In this document: positions 34,440 through 47,075 of the stretch, piece by piece | Layout of the letters: each line of letters begins with the position of its first letter | Numbering within the stretch: position 1 is the first letter of the stretch | From: Mytilus californianus | Lineage: Eukaryota > Mollusca > Bivalvia > Mytilida > Mytilidae | Assembly (NCBI RefSeq): GCF_021869535.1 | Contig: NW_026262690.1 | Span: forward strand, 85,047,995-85,111,994 | Direction: 5' to 3' | Length of the DNA stretch: 64,000 nt | Notes under the pieces: generated by a model | Seen by the model: the letters and a program-made list of their open reading frames with translations, nothing else | The model's database searches: none | What the model was told of the DNA's origin: nothing | Program-made: the position numbers and the translations under genes

Positions 34440-34575
34440 CTTGTTAATTTTGTAAGCAAGTAAAAGACTTATCAGGGACGCTGGAATCAGAAAATTTATA
34501 TTACAAAATAACGTACGAAGTTGAAGAGAGCATTGAAAACCCCTCATTCCTAAATGTTTTGCCAAATAAATCTTA
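34440..34575. repeat. Family D dispersed repeat, reverse orientation
   Basis: AAAGACTTATCAGGGACGCT, then CGTACGAAGTTGAAGAGAGC and ATTCCTAAATGTTTTGCC. Present in D1 only at this site. Confidence 0.7.
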
Positions 34576-35958
34576 GATAATCTATTCCTTGGGTAAAAAA
34601 ATCATTGGTATTTCAAACACTTATACCAATACGAACATCTGACGGACAATTTATCATTAGTTAAATGATATCTAGTTCGCTCTTATAAAACCTACAAGAA
34701 ATCTATAAGATCATGAGATCTCTGGATACCACAGATATTTCGACTCTGTTTGTTGACCTCGTAGGATTTTACTGCTCGAATTCGGATGTGTATAGATAAA
34801 GGTAAACAAATAGCAAAACATTTACTGGACTGGAACATGAATACCTGCCCAACATCAATACTATTTTCATTTGATTTTTTTTAAATTTTCATAGAACCTA
34901 TATGTTTCAACCACTTCAGGCGAAGTTCACCTTCGCAATGGGGCTATAATTTCGTGTGTTTTTATAATATGCTTGCTATGTTATATTAAATTCTTGTCTT
35001 GAGCTTTCTTTTGAAAAATCCGTAAAGCGCATCTACAAAACCAATGCTATGTGTTTAAATTGATTCATATAAACTGTTTTTAGATCATCTGATTGGGATC
35101 AAGGTAGTGTTGTTCAAAAATAGAATACAACCTGACAACATGATATAAATCTGAAAGGGGTTTACCAAAACTAGCAAGTGGTAAAACAGTTTACGAAAAT
35201 TCAGCTAGTATAGGCGGGGAATGAATCGAGAAATGTCATGAAAGGTGGTTAAAATTTTAGGAACATTTCATTGTAAGACAAATACTTGTTTAAACTCATT
35301 TGACTTAAGTTTTAAAAGTCTTCAAACCCTGGTATATAGTCCTTTTTAACTACTAAAGGCGAGTAAATTCTTGTTTTGGATGTATATTTGACCTATTATT
35401 TATATAGAAGTGTTGGCTAAATTGAATAATTGAATTCATGTAATTGTTAATATTTTAGAAAAGGACAGCCTTTTTCCGTTTTTACCTTTTCTGAAAATAG
35501 GCAAAGTAAATAAATAGCGTCATACTAAAAAGAGTTACATAAATAGTCGATTTAGTCGAAACTATTTGAGGATTTAGCCGTGGTTAATTTTAAAACCTAT
35601 CTTAATTAATTATGATTCCTTTAAAGAAAATTAATCCAAGATTCGTAGAAACAGAATTACTTAAAACGAGTGGTTTTACCAATAAAATTTAAAACGACCA
35701 AATATTATTGAACATATCCACAAACAAGTTATTACTGTGTATTTATTTCTTTTTCAGGGTTTACTGTTTTGTAATCTTGTTTCGTTTTGTTTGTTTGTTT
35801 TACTGTTTTTTCATGCACGGAAGTTTTTGAATTCCCCTAGGTAACAATAAATAGAAGGAAACAAAACTACAAAGAGCAATTAAAATCAATCGATGAATAA
35901 TAATGTAGAGCACTTTTGTAGATTTACAATGATGTAGCGTGAGTGTGTTGTCAAATAC

Positions 35959-36001
35959 TTCTAGAATAAACTCATTCTTTTGGAATAGTTTCATTCTAAA
36001 A
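35959..36001. promoter_or_regulatory. TTCTAGAA palindrome, D1 copy (partly decayed)
   Basis: Left TTCTAGAAT at 35959-35967 is intact; the right half is ATTCTAAAA (35993-36001). Same place as the perfect forms in D2 and D3. TTCTAGAA is the core of a heat-shock-factor-type site; function not shown. Confidence 0.35.
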
Positions 36002-37621
36002 CAAGAAATCGTATCAATCATACTTTTTTATTATCAAATGGGAAGTTGCTAAGGAACTAATAAATCAAGAAAAAGAAAGTTAAACCATGTGAAGCAAATG
36101 TCTCAATAAACATAACATTCTAAGAAAACAATCAATGAAATGTCAGAAAATGTTAAACTTCCAAAACAATAAACACATCTTATTTTTTTGGGGTCTACAT
36201 ATTCATTAAGCACTTTCTTAATGTACTTCATTTATTGAATACATAAGTTTGATTAAGCCCTCATCATTTTTCATATCTTGAGACAAATGCGTTAAGGACA
36301 TGAATTCCTTTTTGCTTGACCTTTTTTGTTGGAATTATTTTTTTAATGTAAATTTTATGTGATACCTTTTATTAATTTTTTTATCTTACTTTTATTTCTC
36401 TTTTTTTTCCATTTTAATACGATCATTTTAATAACAGTAGTTTATATATGTTGTCCCTATATTCCTTTTTTGTATAATAAAACCTTTTAATGTCTAATAA
36501 TACTCATTTAATATATATTCATGACAAAACGAATAAACAATTAACGCAAAAAATACAATAGGTAGGTTTTCCATGGTAAGTTTCAAATTTTAAAGAAACT
36601 AAGGTTTCAACTCCCTCCGGCAAAGCTGACCTTAGATGGATTAGGCTATATTGGCAGGTGTTTTTTTGTTTGTTTGTTATATAGCTCTACAACTGTTTGG
36701 GTTCTCGTACATCCTTGGCTTTCAAATAATAGGCTTTGAACGTTCCTGATACATGTTAATCCAGAAAAGCCCTTCGGACGCACGAAGTTATTAAGGTGTT
36801 ATTTTAATTTTTTAACCGGGATAAGGGCAACAAATTTGAACTAACACTGGAAAATGAGGGAACGTTGGATAGGGGAAAACATTTTGCCTTGCAAACGGCC
36901 ACCAACAGACACATCATAAACTTTTGAGGTTTCTTTATCGTGCAGACAGCGTGGCGCTCATCGGATTTAACGTCATCATTCCTGCCAGACGTGACGGCGG
37001 ATTTATGCATTCCGCCCAGCCAGACCGTTACTCATTTTAGAAACAGATGTTTAGCCGGATGAGTATAAGTCCACAATGACCATATTTCTATGTCCCAGTC
37101 AACTCTTGAAGGGAATTATTTTGGAAATATCACATGTGTTAATGAATTTTTTTTAGTATACAATTGAATAAACTAAAGTTTCTTGTAAAAGTTTCCGATT
37201 GATTGATCTTGTTTTCACCTTATTACGTGTTAAACTAGAAATTCCTTATAAAGACAGATACACGATCCTACATAAACCGTGTATTATTTTTTTTAAGCTT
37301 ATCGTGGTATTTCTCAATAATCGTCAATAAAATTTCAGTGATGTAATGATATCTTATGTCGTGATGACAAACTTTATTTATAGTTGTTAATCACGACAGT
37401 TTTGGTCAACAAATTACTTTTTTTTTTTAAATAAGTCATTAATCGTTCGCATTGCAATTGTTTTCTACTGATTATGTAATTTGAGACAGTTGAGAATCCC
37501 TATTTAAAAAGTGTTTCTATAAATGAAAATGAGTAAACCTTCACTTCTTTTTCATTAATAAACTTAATGTTTTTAGGTAAACAGTTAAAGAATTAATTTC
37601 CCGAAAACATGTTTCTTTTTA

Positions 37622-37984
37622 CCTGCGTCGCAGAAGGTGGAAGCAGGTCTAGTAACCACTGGACTCCGTCCGTCCGTTCGTTCGTCCGTCTGCACAAAAT
37701 AACTTGGTTACAAAAAATTCGTCAATTTTTTCTTGGCTTCTATGGAAGGGACTTATTCAGTATTTGGTCTGCAGCTAGATCATGTTGAGTTATAGCGAGT
37801 AAGCAATTTTAACATCCGCCGTGCAGACTCATCCGGTTTGCCGTTTGTTTGAAAAGTTACAACACTCATTGTACAAGGAAAATTTTTGTCAAACTTTTTC
37901 TTGGTTTCTATTTTGGGGAATGATTTAATATTGGTCTGCAGCTTAATAATGCTGAACTGTAGACATAAACGTATTCATTACGTC
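37622..37984. repeat. Spacer between D1 and D2 with CCGT/TTCG tract
   Basis: Begins ACCTGCGTCGCAGAAGGTGG, has a short tract GTCCGTCCGTTCGTTCGTCC, then two related ~90-base halves (CTTGGCTTCTATGGAAGGGA and CTTGGTTTCTATTTTGGGGA, each followed by TTGGTCTGCAGCT). It replaces the end of D1 and the beginning of D2 that the D2-D3 junction retains. Confidence 0.6.
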
Positions 37985-38697
37985 ATTGGTATCTTAAACC
38001 ATTCAGACAAAACATAAAACATTCAATTTTTATTTTTCAATATAAAGATATTTTAATTTATTTTACAAGTGAATGTGTTTCCTTTCATTCGATATCAAAG
38101 AAAGCAAGCTTTTGTGTAAATCATTATTGATCACCTATATTGTGAAAACCTTCATAAAGAATCAACTTACAAATTAAAATGATCAGATAAGTAGGAAAAC
38201 TGATCATTATTTTATAATTCAATCGAGTAAGAAACTATTAATGATTTCAACGGAAAGGATACACAAGATTTATTCATTTACCTTTTTGGTTAATATAACT
38301 GTTCATAGAATTCATATATCTATAATGATCAGAATTTCACAATGTTCGAGTTGTAAAGTATCTTTATTTTAAAATGTTGTAATTTTACATGGGTAGATGT
38401 GGACAGTACTAGTACATTCTCAAACCTAAATTCGAACGCATGATTTTGTCTATTGTCTCATTTTTCGATACTACAACCACTACACCAAAGATTCGGTAGA
38501 CGGATTTATTTGCATATAGTGATGTTCCATTAACAGTTATAATTTTTCATATTTATCAATTTGATATTGAATTCATGTTGATCGTCCAAGCATAACTTTA
38601 GTTAGGATAAGTCAAATACTTTCGTCCGATTCCTTCGACTTCGACTTAATGGGGTTGGACTGTATCGACACACGTGTTACAATTAAAAGATGGAAAT

Positions 38698-38850
38698 AAA
38701 GACGACAGAAGTTTACAAATGTTCAAATCACGTAAATCGATTTTAAAAGAGACAAATAAAGGTATCAAAACAACAATGAAAGAATCCCATGAACTGCAAA
38801 AGGTGCATCGACAGGGTAAGCGTCTTCTGCTGTACATGAATTAATCACCA
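38698..38850. repeat. Family C repeat, uninterrupted
   Basis: GACGACAGAAGTTTACAAAT, AATCGATTTTAAAAGAGACA, GAATCCCATGAACTGCAAAA, GCATCGACAGGGTAAGCGTC. Serves as the reference for the split copy at 27600-28150. Confidence 0.75.
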
Positions 38851-39136
38851 TATGAATTCACTCAGTTAAAATGTCACTAAAGATATTCTGCTTGCGTTTG
38901 AAATACATGAAAAGGGTTAACTTTTCAATTATATTGATATCTTCGATTTGACTTCGCATCTTAAAACAAAAAGACAAGCGCTCCATTTTGAACGTGTCTT
39001 AACTAACCGAATACGAATGACTCATCGATTGATTTACCTTCATTTTCATAGACTCTTTGATGTTACTATTTTTATCTTTATTCTTCAATCGAAATATATA
39101 CCGTCAAGATATCTCTGCAATGAATGAGTCATACTT

Positions 39137-39402
39137 TCCCAAGTCAGGAGCCTCTGGCCTTTGTTAGTCTTGTATGTTTTTTTAATTTTAGTTCATTTAT
39201 ATGTTTTGGAGTTTAGTGTGACGCCTATTTTCACGGAACTAGTACACAATTTTATTTAGGGGCCAGCTGAGGACCACCTCCGGGTGCGGGATTTTCTCGC
39301 TGCGTTGGAGACCCATTGGTGGCCTTCGGCTTTTGTCTGCTCTTTGGTCGGGTTGTTGTCTCTTTGACATATTCCCCATTTCCATTCTCAATTTTATTTT
39401 AT
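39137..39402 (+). repeat. Family F element inserted in D2
   Basis: CCCAAGTCAGGAGCCTCTGG, then GGAGTTTAGTGTGACGCC, GGGGCCAGCTGAGGACCACC, CTCCGGGTGCGGGATTTTCT and GGGTTGTTGTCTCTTTGACA, ending in CCATTTCCATTCTC. D1 and D3 read GAGTCAT followed directly by the sequence that here comes after the element, so they give the empty site. Confidence 0.85.
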
Positions 39403-39419
39403 TTAACTAATATTAAAGG

Positions 39420-39690
39420 AAACTTATAACAGGTCCTTATAAATTATGCTTTATACGCGATATTTCGATACGGGAAATGATTTATGAGTAAGTACTTTGA
39501 TGTTTGACATTCACTGCAACTGTGGTTCCTCAGAGGATATTAAAAGACTGAGAAAACTAGTTCTTTTCATATTTTAAAACTAAACAATTGCTTATCGTGA
39601 TACATTGAATTGTCGCCAAATGATGTTTCAATGATTCTATAGATTAAGAAGACTACTCTTTTCACGTTTGGCGACTCAATTACTGATTTA
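39420..39690. other. Conserved block of the triplicated unit, D2 copy
   Basis: AATTATGCTTTATACGCGAT, TTTCGATACGGGAA, TTTATGAGTAAGTACTTTGA, TTCACTGCAACTGTGGTTCC. In this copy the GTAAGTA would be a good splice donor, but the reading frames before it contain stops. Confidence 0.5.
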
Positions 39691-41179
39691 CTCACCGATG
39701 TTCCTTTTTGATTATCTTGTATCCTGTTTTATGTTATTGATAGCTAAAGTGTTATGCTATTAGAGTTCTGAAGTTTGGTTCAAAAACCAGTAACAAGAAC
39801 AATAAAATTTGAAATGTTCATTCGGTGATTCAAGTTAAGTATTTTCCCTTGTAATTTTGTATTTTTCTGTCTATTAAACAGTGTCTAAACCAGGTCAGGT
39901 TAGCCACTGTCCATTTATTCCATCGGTTGACCTATATATTAAATTGTCTTAGATCACTACAAAGTTTAGAAAATGTTGAGAGGAAAACTGTTGGAGTTAC
40001 AGATGGCATACACTAGGTATAAATTGATAACATTGGTGAGTGGTCATGGCATAAAATAAGATGAACGATACCGGTTTTTTCTTTTCAATGTTTTAAAAGA
40101 GAAGCTAAAGATACCAAAGAGACATTCAAACTCATTAGTCGAAAATAAACTGACAACGTCATGGTTAAAAACGCAAAAGATGTTTAAAATCTGTTTAACA
40201 ATAATGTTGATTGTTTATTTCTTTATATTAGTTTGGACGTCAAAATAAATAGAATGAATTAGATTTAACTTAAAAGAAATTTACTCTACTATTTATTGAT
40301 GACTAATGTCCGAAAGAGTAATATAGATATCTGCAACACTTTAAGGAAGTCTTTTATCCAAAAATTGAAAACAACACTTTATAAATTTCGTGCGTTTAAA
40401 TCGCTTTTCTTGAATTGCCTTTATCATGAACACTCATCGACGAATATTTGAAAGCCAAAGATGTATAAAAACCGAAACAATTGAAGAGCTATAAGACCAA
40501 AAAGGACCTAAAACAATAGCCCGAGGGAGTTAAATCCTTAGTTTTGTAAACATTTCTAAATTTCTAAAAGGAAATTTTAGTTTGTTATCAATCATGTTAG
40601 TTCCGATATGCTGACTGACTACTGATCTGATGATACCATCAGAGACTGATATACCACCAGCAGCAGTATCGACTCAGTATAAGAATAAAAAAAATATAAG
40701 AGTTATAGGACTGAAATGGACGAAAAATATAGTTAAATCCATCCAAGGTCAACTTTGCCTGAGGGAGTTGTAGCCTTAAAAAAGCTATGAATTAAAAGTT
40801 TTACTCGGCAGATTAACACTTCTTATACTTTTCACCATGAAATATTTTAAAACAATATAGCCTCATATTCATACAGTCATAATCTTTTTTCTACATATAC
40901 ATTTCGTATAACAAAATCCAGAGTCTTCTAGACTAGTTTACTGTATATTTTTAGAAGATAATTTGATTGTGTAAAGTCTGGAATTCCCGTAAAAAAAACT
41001 ATATTTCTATTCAATTGGTATCACTATATATATAATAGGAAATATTCATTATTGTAGGATGTTTTTAGATTACACTGGCAAATGAAATTATTTTATGATT
41101 ACTTCACTAAATGCATAATTGTTTGTTTGTACGCAAGCTATTACGATCCAGGCCTCATTACATACGTAAAGCTCATATA

Positions 41180-41400
41180 AATAAGAAGATGTGGTATGAG
41201 TGCCAATAAGACAACTATCCATCCAAGTCACAATGTGTAAAAAGTAAACAATTATATGTCAAAGTACGGCCTTCAACACGGAGCAGCAAGCTATAAAGGG
41301 CCCCAAAAAGACTAGTGTAAAACAAATCAAACAGGAAAACCAACGGTCTTATCTATATAAAAAAACAAGAAATAAACACTTATGAACCACACCAACATAC
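41180..41400. repeat. Family H element inserted in D2
   Basis: ATAAGAAGATGTGGTATGAG to AACCACACCAACATAC. The flanks (AAAGCTCATA before, TGTAATGTTAGGTTCTCTGA after) are continuous in D1 (about 29453-29475) and D3 (about 52277-52310), which lack H. Confidence 0.85.
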
Positions 41401-42971
41401 ATTCTTATGTAATGTTAGGTTCTCTGAAGAACAAATCACCATATTATTAAGAAATGTTGTTTTACTTTTAACAATACTTTTAATACATAGATTATTACAA
41501 AGCGGAAAAAAGTAACCGTTATGATGAAGGACCAAAAGTAGAATTCGAACAGACGCAACCATGACTTAGGCAATAATGACGAAAAGGCTAGCAATAGCAC
41601 AAAAAACATTACTATAACACTAAAATTCAAAGTATCATAAACCTTAACAAAACTGGGAATGAACTGCATAGGGATGAACCTTCCCTGTTCGCTATTGATG
41701 ATGATTCGTTTTCAGTGATAATTTGTAAGGTAAGAGGTTTTAGTATTATCATTTGAACATATCAGGAGTATATGTAAAACAGATATTAGCGGACAATCAA
41801 CCAAATCGTGATGGCATCGGTAAAACTTGGTTAAGTAGATTCCTTGTAAGCAGCAACCTACTATCAGAATATCATATTAGGAAATACAAGCTCTGTAGTA
41901 TCCCATCAGGTGGAAGGTAAATATTCTGTTTGGGGGTGATGCAGGAATGTTTCTATATAAAAACTGGACAGTTAAACTGATCTTTTTTTAAGATTTTAAC
42001 AACAAGGCAACAGCAGGTAATTTAAAAATAACTCTGAAGAGCATTGTAGATCGCTGATTAAACAGACATTTGAAATTTTAAAAGAACTTTGCTTAATAAG
42101 CAATAAAAATTGATTTCAAGTTCATGCATGTATGTGAGTTGAGTGTAAAGAAAAAATGAGCCCTTTATCCAGATTTTCATCCTTCGTTGAAATGCCAAAG
42201 GAACAAACACCAAGACCTCTGATTATCCAGGAAAAAGTTTTAATAAGTATCGTTTGAGGTATATGTATATGATGGGTTCGAACATGAAATTTGGATATAC
42301 TTTATCCTATGTCAAACATCTTATATAAGATGATATTACACACAAAACTTATAGTCTTGAACCTTGTCCGTGGGGACAATCTTTTTACGTTGGAGGTACG
42401 AAAGAGTGGCAAAAGATACCAAAGGAACATTCAAACTCACAAATAGAAAATAGTCACCTTAACAATATATTCTTTTTACAGATGCAATAAAGAAGTTCGT
42501 AAATTTTTAGTCTACGCGTTGTTGAAACATTAGTACAGTAGTTGTATATAAATCATGATTGCAGGAAACCTATGTTTGCTATGTTCTAAAAAGGGAGGAG
42601 TTTGAATAAGATTGGTTCATTTTGAAGGAAATTCTTTTAATCATCTAATATTTTGTTGTTTGATATTGTAACGTTTCTCCTTTTTAACGGCAATTCAGCA
42701 ATTAGAAAACAAATTCGATACTGGCATGTTTATCTATTTATACTTGGGGAAACGAATTCCGTAGACGTAAATGAAGGCAACAGTAGTATACCGCTGTTCG
42801 TAATCTATGGCAATAACACATTATTGTTAACATTCATTTCCGCAAATACCGCATTAGAAAAGCTTATGAGCACAAAGTAAAGATACTTTAAGCTTTCATA
42901 AAAACAATCCTTATTGACTGTGTATAAGAAAAGCTCGTTTTCTTAATTACGTCACACCTTGCATATAAGAA

Positions 42972-43140
42972 TAAAAATAAGGAGATGTTGTATGTTTGCC
43001 AATGAGACAACTATCCATGAAAGTTCAAATGAAGTGGATGTAAGCAATTATACCGTACGGGCGTTCGACAATGAGAAAAACCCATACTGTATAGTCGTCT
43101 ATTAAAGAACCCCCAACATGAAGAATATGAAAGAATTCAA
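42972..43140. repeat. Family H-like fragment in D2
   Basis: AATAAGGAGATGTTGTATGT, GCCAATGAGACAACTATCCA, GTACGGGCGTTCGACAATGA. Absent at the matching place in D1 (about 31390) and D3 (about 54050). Confidence 0.8.
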
Positions 43141-44109
43141 GGTTTGCCATAGATCCGATATTTGATTCGCCGATTAATGTCAATTTTAAGAAATCCTTCC
43201 AGAATTAAAGCAGATATGCTTGTCTCTAAAGTATTCTTACTTTCAATATCACTGGATATAAGAGATATGAGTAATCCCTGAAAAAAAATATTATCGATCT
43301 CTGGATATCACAGATATTCCAACTCGGTTTGTTGAACTCGAAGGAGTTTTACGGATGGCGTTTTGATGTGTATAAGACTAGGTAAACAAATAGCAAAACA
43401 TTCACTGGGCTGGAACATGAATACTGCCCACCTTCGATACCATTTTCAGTTTCTATTTCATCGAACCTAATGTTTCAACCACTGCAGGCAAAAGTTTCCT
43501 TCACAGCTGGGGCTATATTTTTGCTATAGCTTTGTGTGTTTTTGCTATATTAAATGCAATCTGATTGAAATATAGATCCTGTGTCTAAGCTTTGCTTTTA
43601 CAATTATTTGAAAATGCTCCGTTCTACTTTCTTTTTTAAAGACCTTTCGTGGTTCTCTGGTTTTGTCCGATTAATACACACCTCCAATAATTTTCATTGG
43701 CTGATGTAATATTTACTCGAACAGAAAGTTAAACGGAGTGTTGTCAGATCCTTGCAAGCAAAATTGTAGAGATTTTACACAGGATTTGTATTTTAATCAG
43801 ATTTTGTTAAATGTTTGTCTTGAGCGTTTTTTTTTTAAATTCGTTAAGCGCTTTTACTAAACCAAATGCTAAGTGTTTGAATTGATTCATATAAGCTTTA
43901 AGATCATCTGATAGGGAAAAAGGAAGTGTTGGTAAAAAATAGAACGCAACCCGACAACATGATATAAAACTGAAACGTACAGTCATCAAAGGGTTTACCA
44001 AAGCTAACAGGTGTATAAACAGTTTTCGAAACTCAGCTAGTATAGGCGGGTTAATAAGTTTTCACAATTTCATGGAAAGTGTTCAAGTTTTTAGGAACAT
44101 AACATACTT

Positions 44110-44167
44110 GTTTAAACAAGTGGCTGTCTTTAATCTTTCACTACTAAAGACAGCCACTTGTTTAAAC
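44110..44167. repeat. Perfect 23-bp hairpin, D2 only
   Basis: GTTTAAACAAGTGGCTGTCT plus TTA (44110-44132) pairs perfectly with 44145-44167 across a 12-nt loop. D1 (near 35290) and D3 (near 55830) have only the right-hand context, GGTTTAAACTCA or similar. The left arm is therefore a new inverted copy of nearby sequence. Confidence 0.9.
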
Positions 44168-44830
44168 TCAATTGAATTAAGTCTTAAAAGTATTCAAACA
44201 ATGGTATGTGGTTCTTTTAAACTACACAGGACTTGTAAATGCGTGTTTGCTTTTAATGTGTATTTGATCTTTTATTTTTATTTAGGAGAAATTTATTCAT
44301 TTATATCATGTAATGGTTAAAATTTTAGAAAGGCACAGCCTTCTTCCGTTTTTACCACATCTCAAGATTGGCAAAATAAATAAATAGCGTCATACTAAAG
44401 AAAGCTAACCAAAGCGTCAATTGTAATAGAAACAATATAAGGATTAAACCGTAGTTAATTTCAAAATATAGTTAATCATGAATCGTTGAAAGAAAATGAG
44501 TCTCAGCTTCGTAAATATCAAATTACGTTAACCCAGTTGTTTTATCAACAGAAGTCAAAACGACGGAACATTATTGAACACACTCACCTCAACTTAACTG
44601 CTTAATATTTTTCCTCTATAGGGGCTAGATACTTTTATTTAAAAAAAAATGTCTTTCTTTTTGTTTTTTGTTTTTTTGAAATTTTTCTCACTTGCACGTA
44701 AGTCCTAGATTTCCTCTCGGTACAATAAATAGAAGGGAAAAAACTACAAAGAGCAATAAAACAGTCAAAGAATAATACTTCAGTACACTTGTAGATTTAC
44801 AATAATGAAACGTGTGTGCATTGTGAAAAC

Positions 44831-44873
44831 TTCTAGAATAAACTCATCCTCCTGGAGTAACTTCATTCTAGAA
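44831..44873. promoter_or_regulatory. TTCTAGAA palindrome, D2 copy
   Basis: TTCTAGAAT (44831-44839) and ATTCTAGAA (44865-44873) form perfect inverted ends around 25 bases that contain TTCATTC and CTGGAGTAA. Conserved in D3 and partly in D1. Confidence 0.45.
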
Positions 44874-45359
44874 CAAGAAATTCGTACAGCTCATACTTTT
44901 TTCATTCAATCGGATGCAGCGAAGGAACTGGTTAATCAAGAAAAAGAAAGTAAAACCATGTGAAGTAAATGCCTCAATAGACATCAAATGATAAGAAAAC
45001 AATCGATAAAATGTCATGAAATGTTAAATTTCGTAAACAATAAACACATCTTTTTTCGTCTACATATTCATTAAGAGCTATCTCAATGTACTTTCCTTAT
45101 TAAATACATGAGTTAGCGTAATACCTTTAGTAATGTTTTTCTTAAGATTAAGCCACTTGGGATATTGATTTCCCGTTTTAATTTCCCTTTTTTTGTTAAT
45201 ATTTAATTTTATAACGTAAATATTCTTATTTTTTAAAGGAGCATTAGCTGTAAAATCCATGTCCACCGATCTGACTCGAATCTATCATATTTGGTTTATA
45301 ACGTACTAAAACGTATACCCAAATTATAAAAAGTCTAAAATAAACAGTAAACAATGCAT

Positions 45360-46080
45360 GGATTTGATAATTTATATATCAGCATTTCGTGTGTATTTGA
45401 GACTAGACGCAATCTAATTAACCATCGAGGTGACCTCCGAAGACTGCCGACGGTCAAATAACCCGATATAAACATAAATATAGATATAAATAGACAGCGA
45501 GCACGTGGAATTGGGTTTTTCTAAGTCTGTTTGATTTCATGTTATAGATTACACAAATATGTTAATCATCGTTTTTTACCTGTCTAAGAATGATTTTTTT
45601 TTTGGTAGATTGAATAAGTCAACGAAATGGTTCAACCTTGTTTCATTTTCAATGTTGGCATTCTTTTCCTTATAATAGTTGAACACGCCTAATACGTTCG
45701 TAACCCATCACCAACTAAGGAATAAAAGTGAAGGTCACATGAATACAGATTCAGATCAGATTGAATCATTGACTTGCTTGTAAATAATACATCAGCGATG
45801 TTTAAGCTTATTTTGACAAATTCGGCCAAAACTGTTTGCTTATAACGAAATATCATTTTAACATTCTGCTTTTATTGATACTTGAAACAAAAAGAATCGT
45901 ATTTTATTTTTTTGTCTCAATCGGAGCCAATGCCCTTTTAATGTTATCTTTATTTATTCAATGTGTTAATTACAATAGTTTATAAACAGTAGTTTATATA
46001 CCGGTACATGCTGTTACTTTATTCTTATTTTCTACATGTACACGCCTTAACGCGTAGTAACTCATATTTCATGCTTAAAT
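45360..46080. other. D2-specific stretch without recognised features
   Basis: Lies between blocks matching D1 36560 and 36890. No repeat family or gene recognised. Confidence 0.35.
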
Positions 46081-46812
46081 GGATAAGGACAAATATAAGA
46101 GTTGTAAGGTTTCTTCATCGTGCAGAGAGCGTAGTGCTCATCGGATTTAACATCCCCATTTCGACCAGACATGACTGTTAGTCAATACATCTCTTATCAT
46201 ATTTGGAGTTCATCATGGGATTTTTAAATAGTCGTCAATAAAATTTCAGTGATGTAATGATAGACATGGCGTGATGATAAACTATATGCATGACTGTTAG
46301 TCACGACAGTTATGGTCTACAAATGAATTTTTAAATTGGTTGTTCGCATGACGATTGCTTTCTTCGTGTTATATGATTTGAAACAGTTAAATAATGTCTA
46401 TTCAAAGGTGCTTCTCTGTATAAAAATGACTAAACTTTTATTTTTGTTTATTAATAAACTTAAGTTACTTTAACTGATTTAGAATCAATTTCCTGAAAAC
46501 AGGTTTACCCTTTTAAAGTTTAATTATGTCTATCAATTTAGATTATTTACTGTTGGATGAATGGATCTGTAGCTTCAAGCGAATTGTCATGTCGTGGCTC
46601 ATTTATGGAAAAATAGGTAAATATCTAAAAAGAACAAATATTTTTCCTTTAAGATATCGTGTCATGTTACTAACACTGTTCCTTAAAAGAAAGCGGGAAA
46701 CATTCAGGGTAGTATCAATGACAATTTCAATTTCGGATGAAAAAATTTGAACAAGTTTTTAAGGAATTATATGTGTTATTGATCTATTTAATAGCTCAAA
46801 GTTGACTATAAT

Positions 46813-47075
46813 TAGATATAGGAAGATGTGGTATGAGTGCCAATGAGACAACTCTCCATCCAAGTAACAATTTATAAAAGTAAACCATTATAGGTCAAGG
46901 TACGGCCTTCAACACGGAGCATTGGCTCACACCGAACAGCAATCTATAAAGGGCCCCAAAAAATTACTAGTGTAAAATCATTCAAACGGGAAAACCAACG
47001 GTCTAATCTATATAAAAACGAGAAACGAGAAACACTTATGAACTACATAAACAGACGACAACTACTGTACATCAG
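46813..47075. repeat. Family H element in D2
   Basis: ATATAGGAAGATGTGGTATG, CTCCATCCAAGTAACAATTT, GGTACGGCCTTCAACACGGA, AAACCAACGGTCTAATCTAT and GAACTACATAAACAGACGAC. D3 has no H at the matching site (about 58190-58290). Confidence 0.85.

Larger units (their letters stand above)
24835..37621 (+). repeat. Copy D1 of a ~10-13-kb tandemly triplicated unit
   Basis: Ordered blocks here recur in the same order and strand in D3 (and, where kept, D2). Examples: 24890-25000 with 47905-48000; 25480-25780 with 48130-48420; 26895-27130 with 37999-38340 and 49085-49530; 28590-28900 with 39420-39690 and 50850-51110; 30840-31560 with 42640-43270 and 53430-54180; 35000-36560 with 43800-45350 and 55795-57140; 36890-37621 with 46100-46500 and 57250-57905. 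D1 also carries insertions absent from the others (27638-28017, 29800-30540, 32800-34640). D1 stops at about 37621 while D2 and D3 run on for another ~1 kb. Confidence 0.85.

Noticed and set aside
35800-36021. 73-codon minus-strand frame with hydrophobic end
   Set aside because: In D2 and D3 the same place has indels that break the frame.
42270-42300. GGTTCGAAC as a possible tRNA T-arm
   Set aside because: No matching B-box spacing, acceptor stem or anticodon arm nearby. No tRNA was found elsewhere either.
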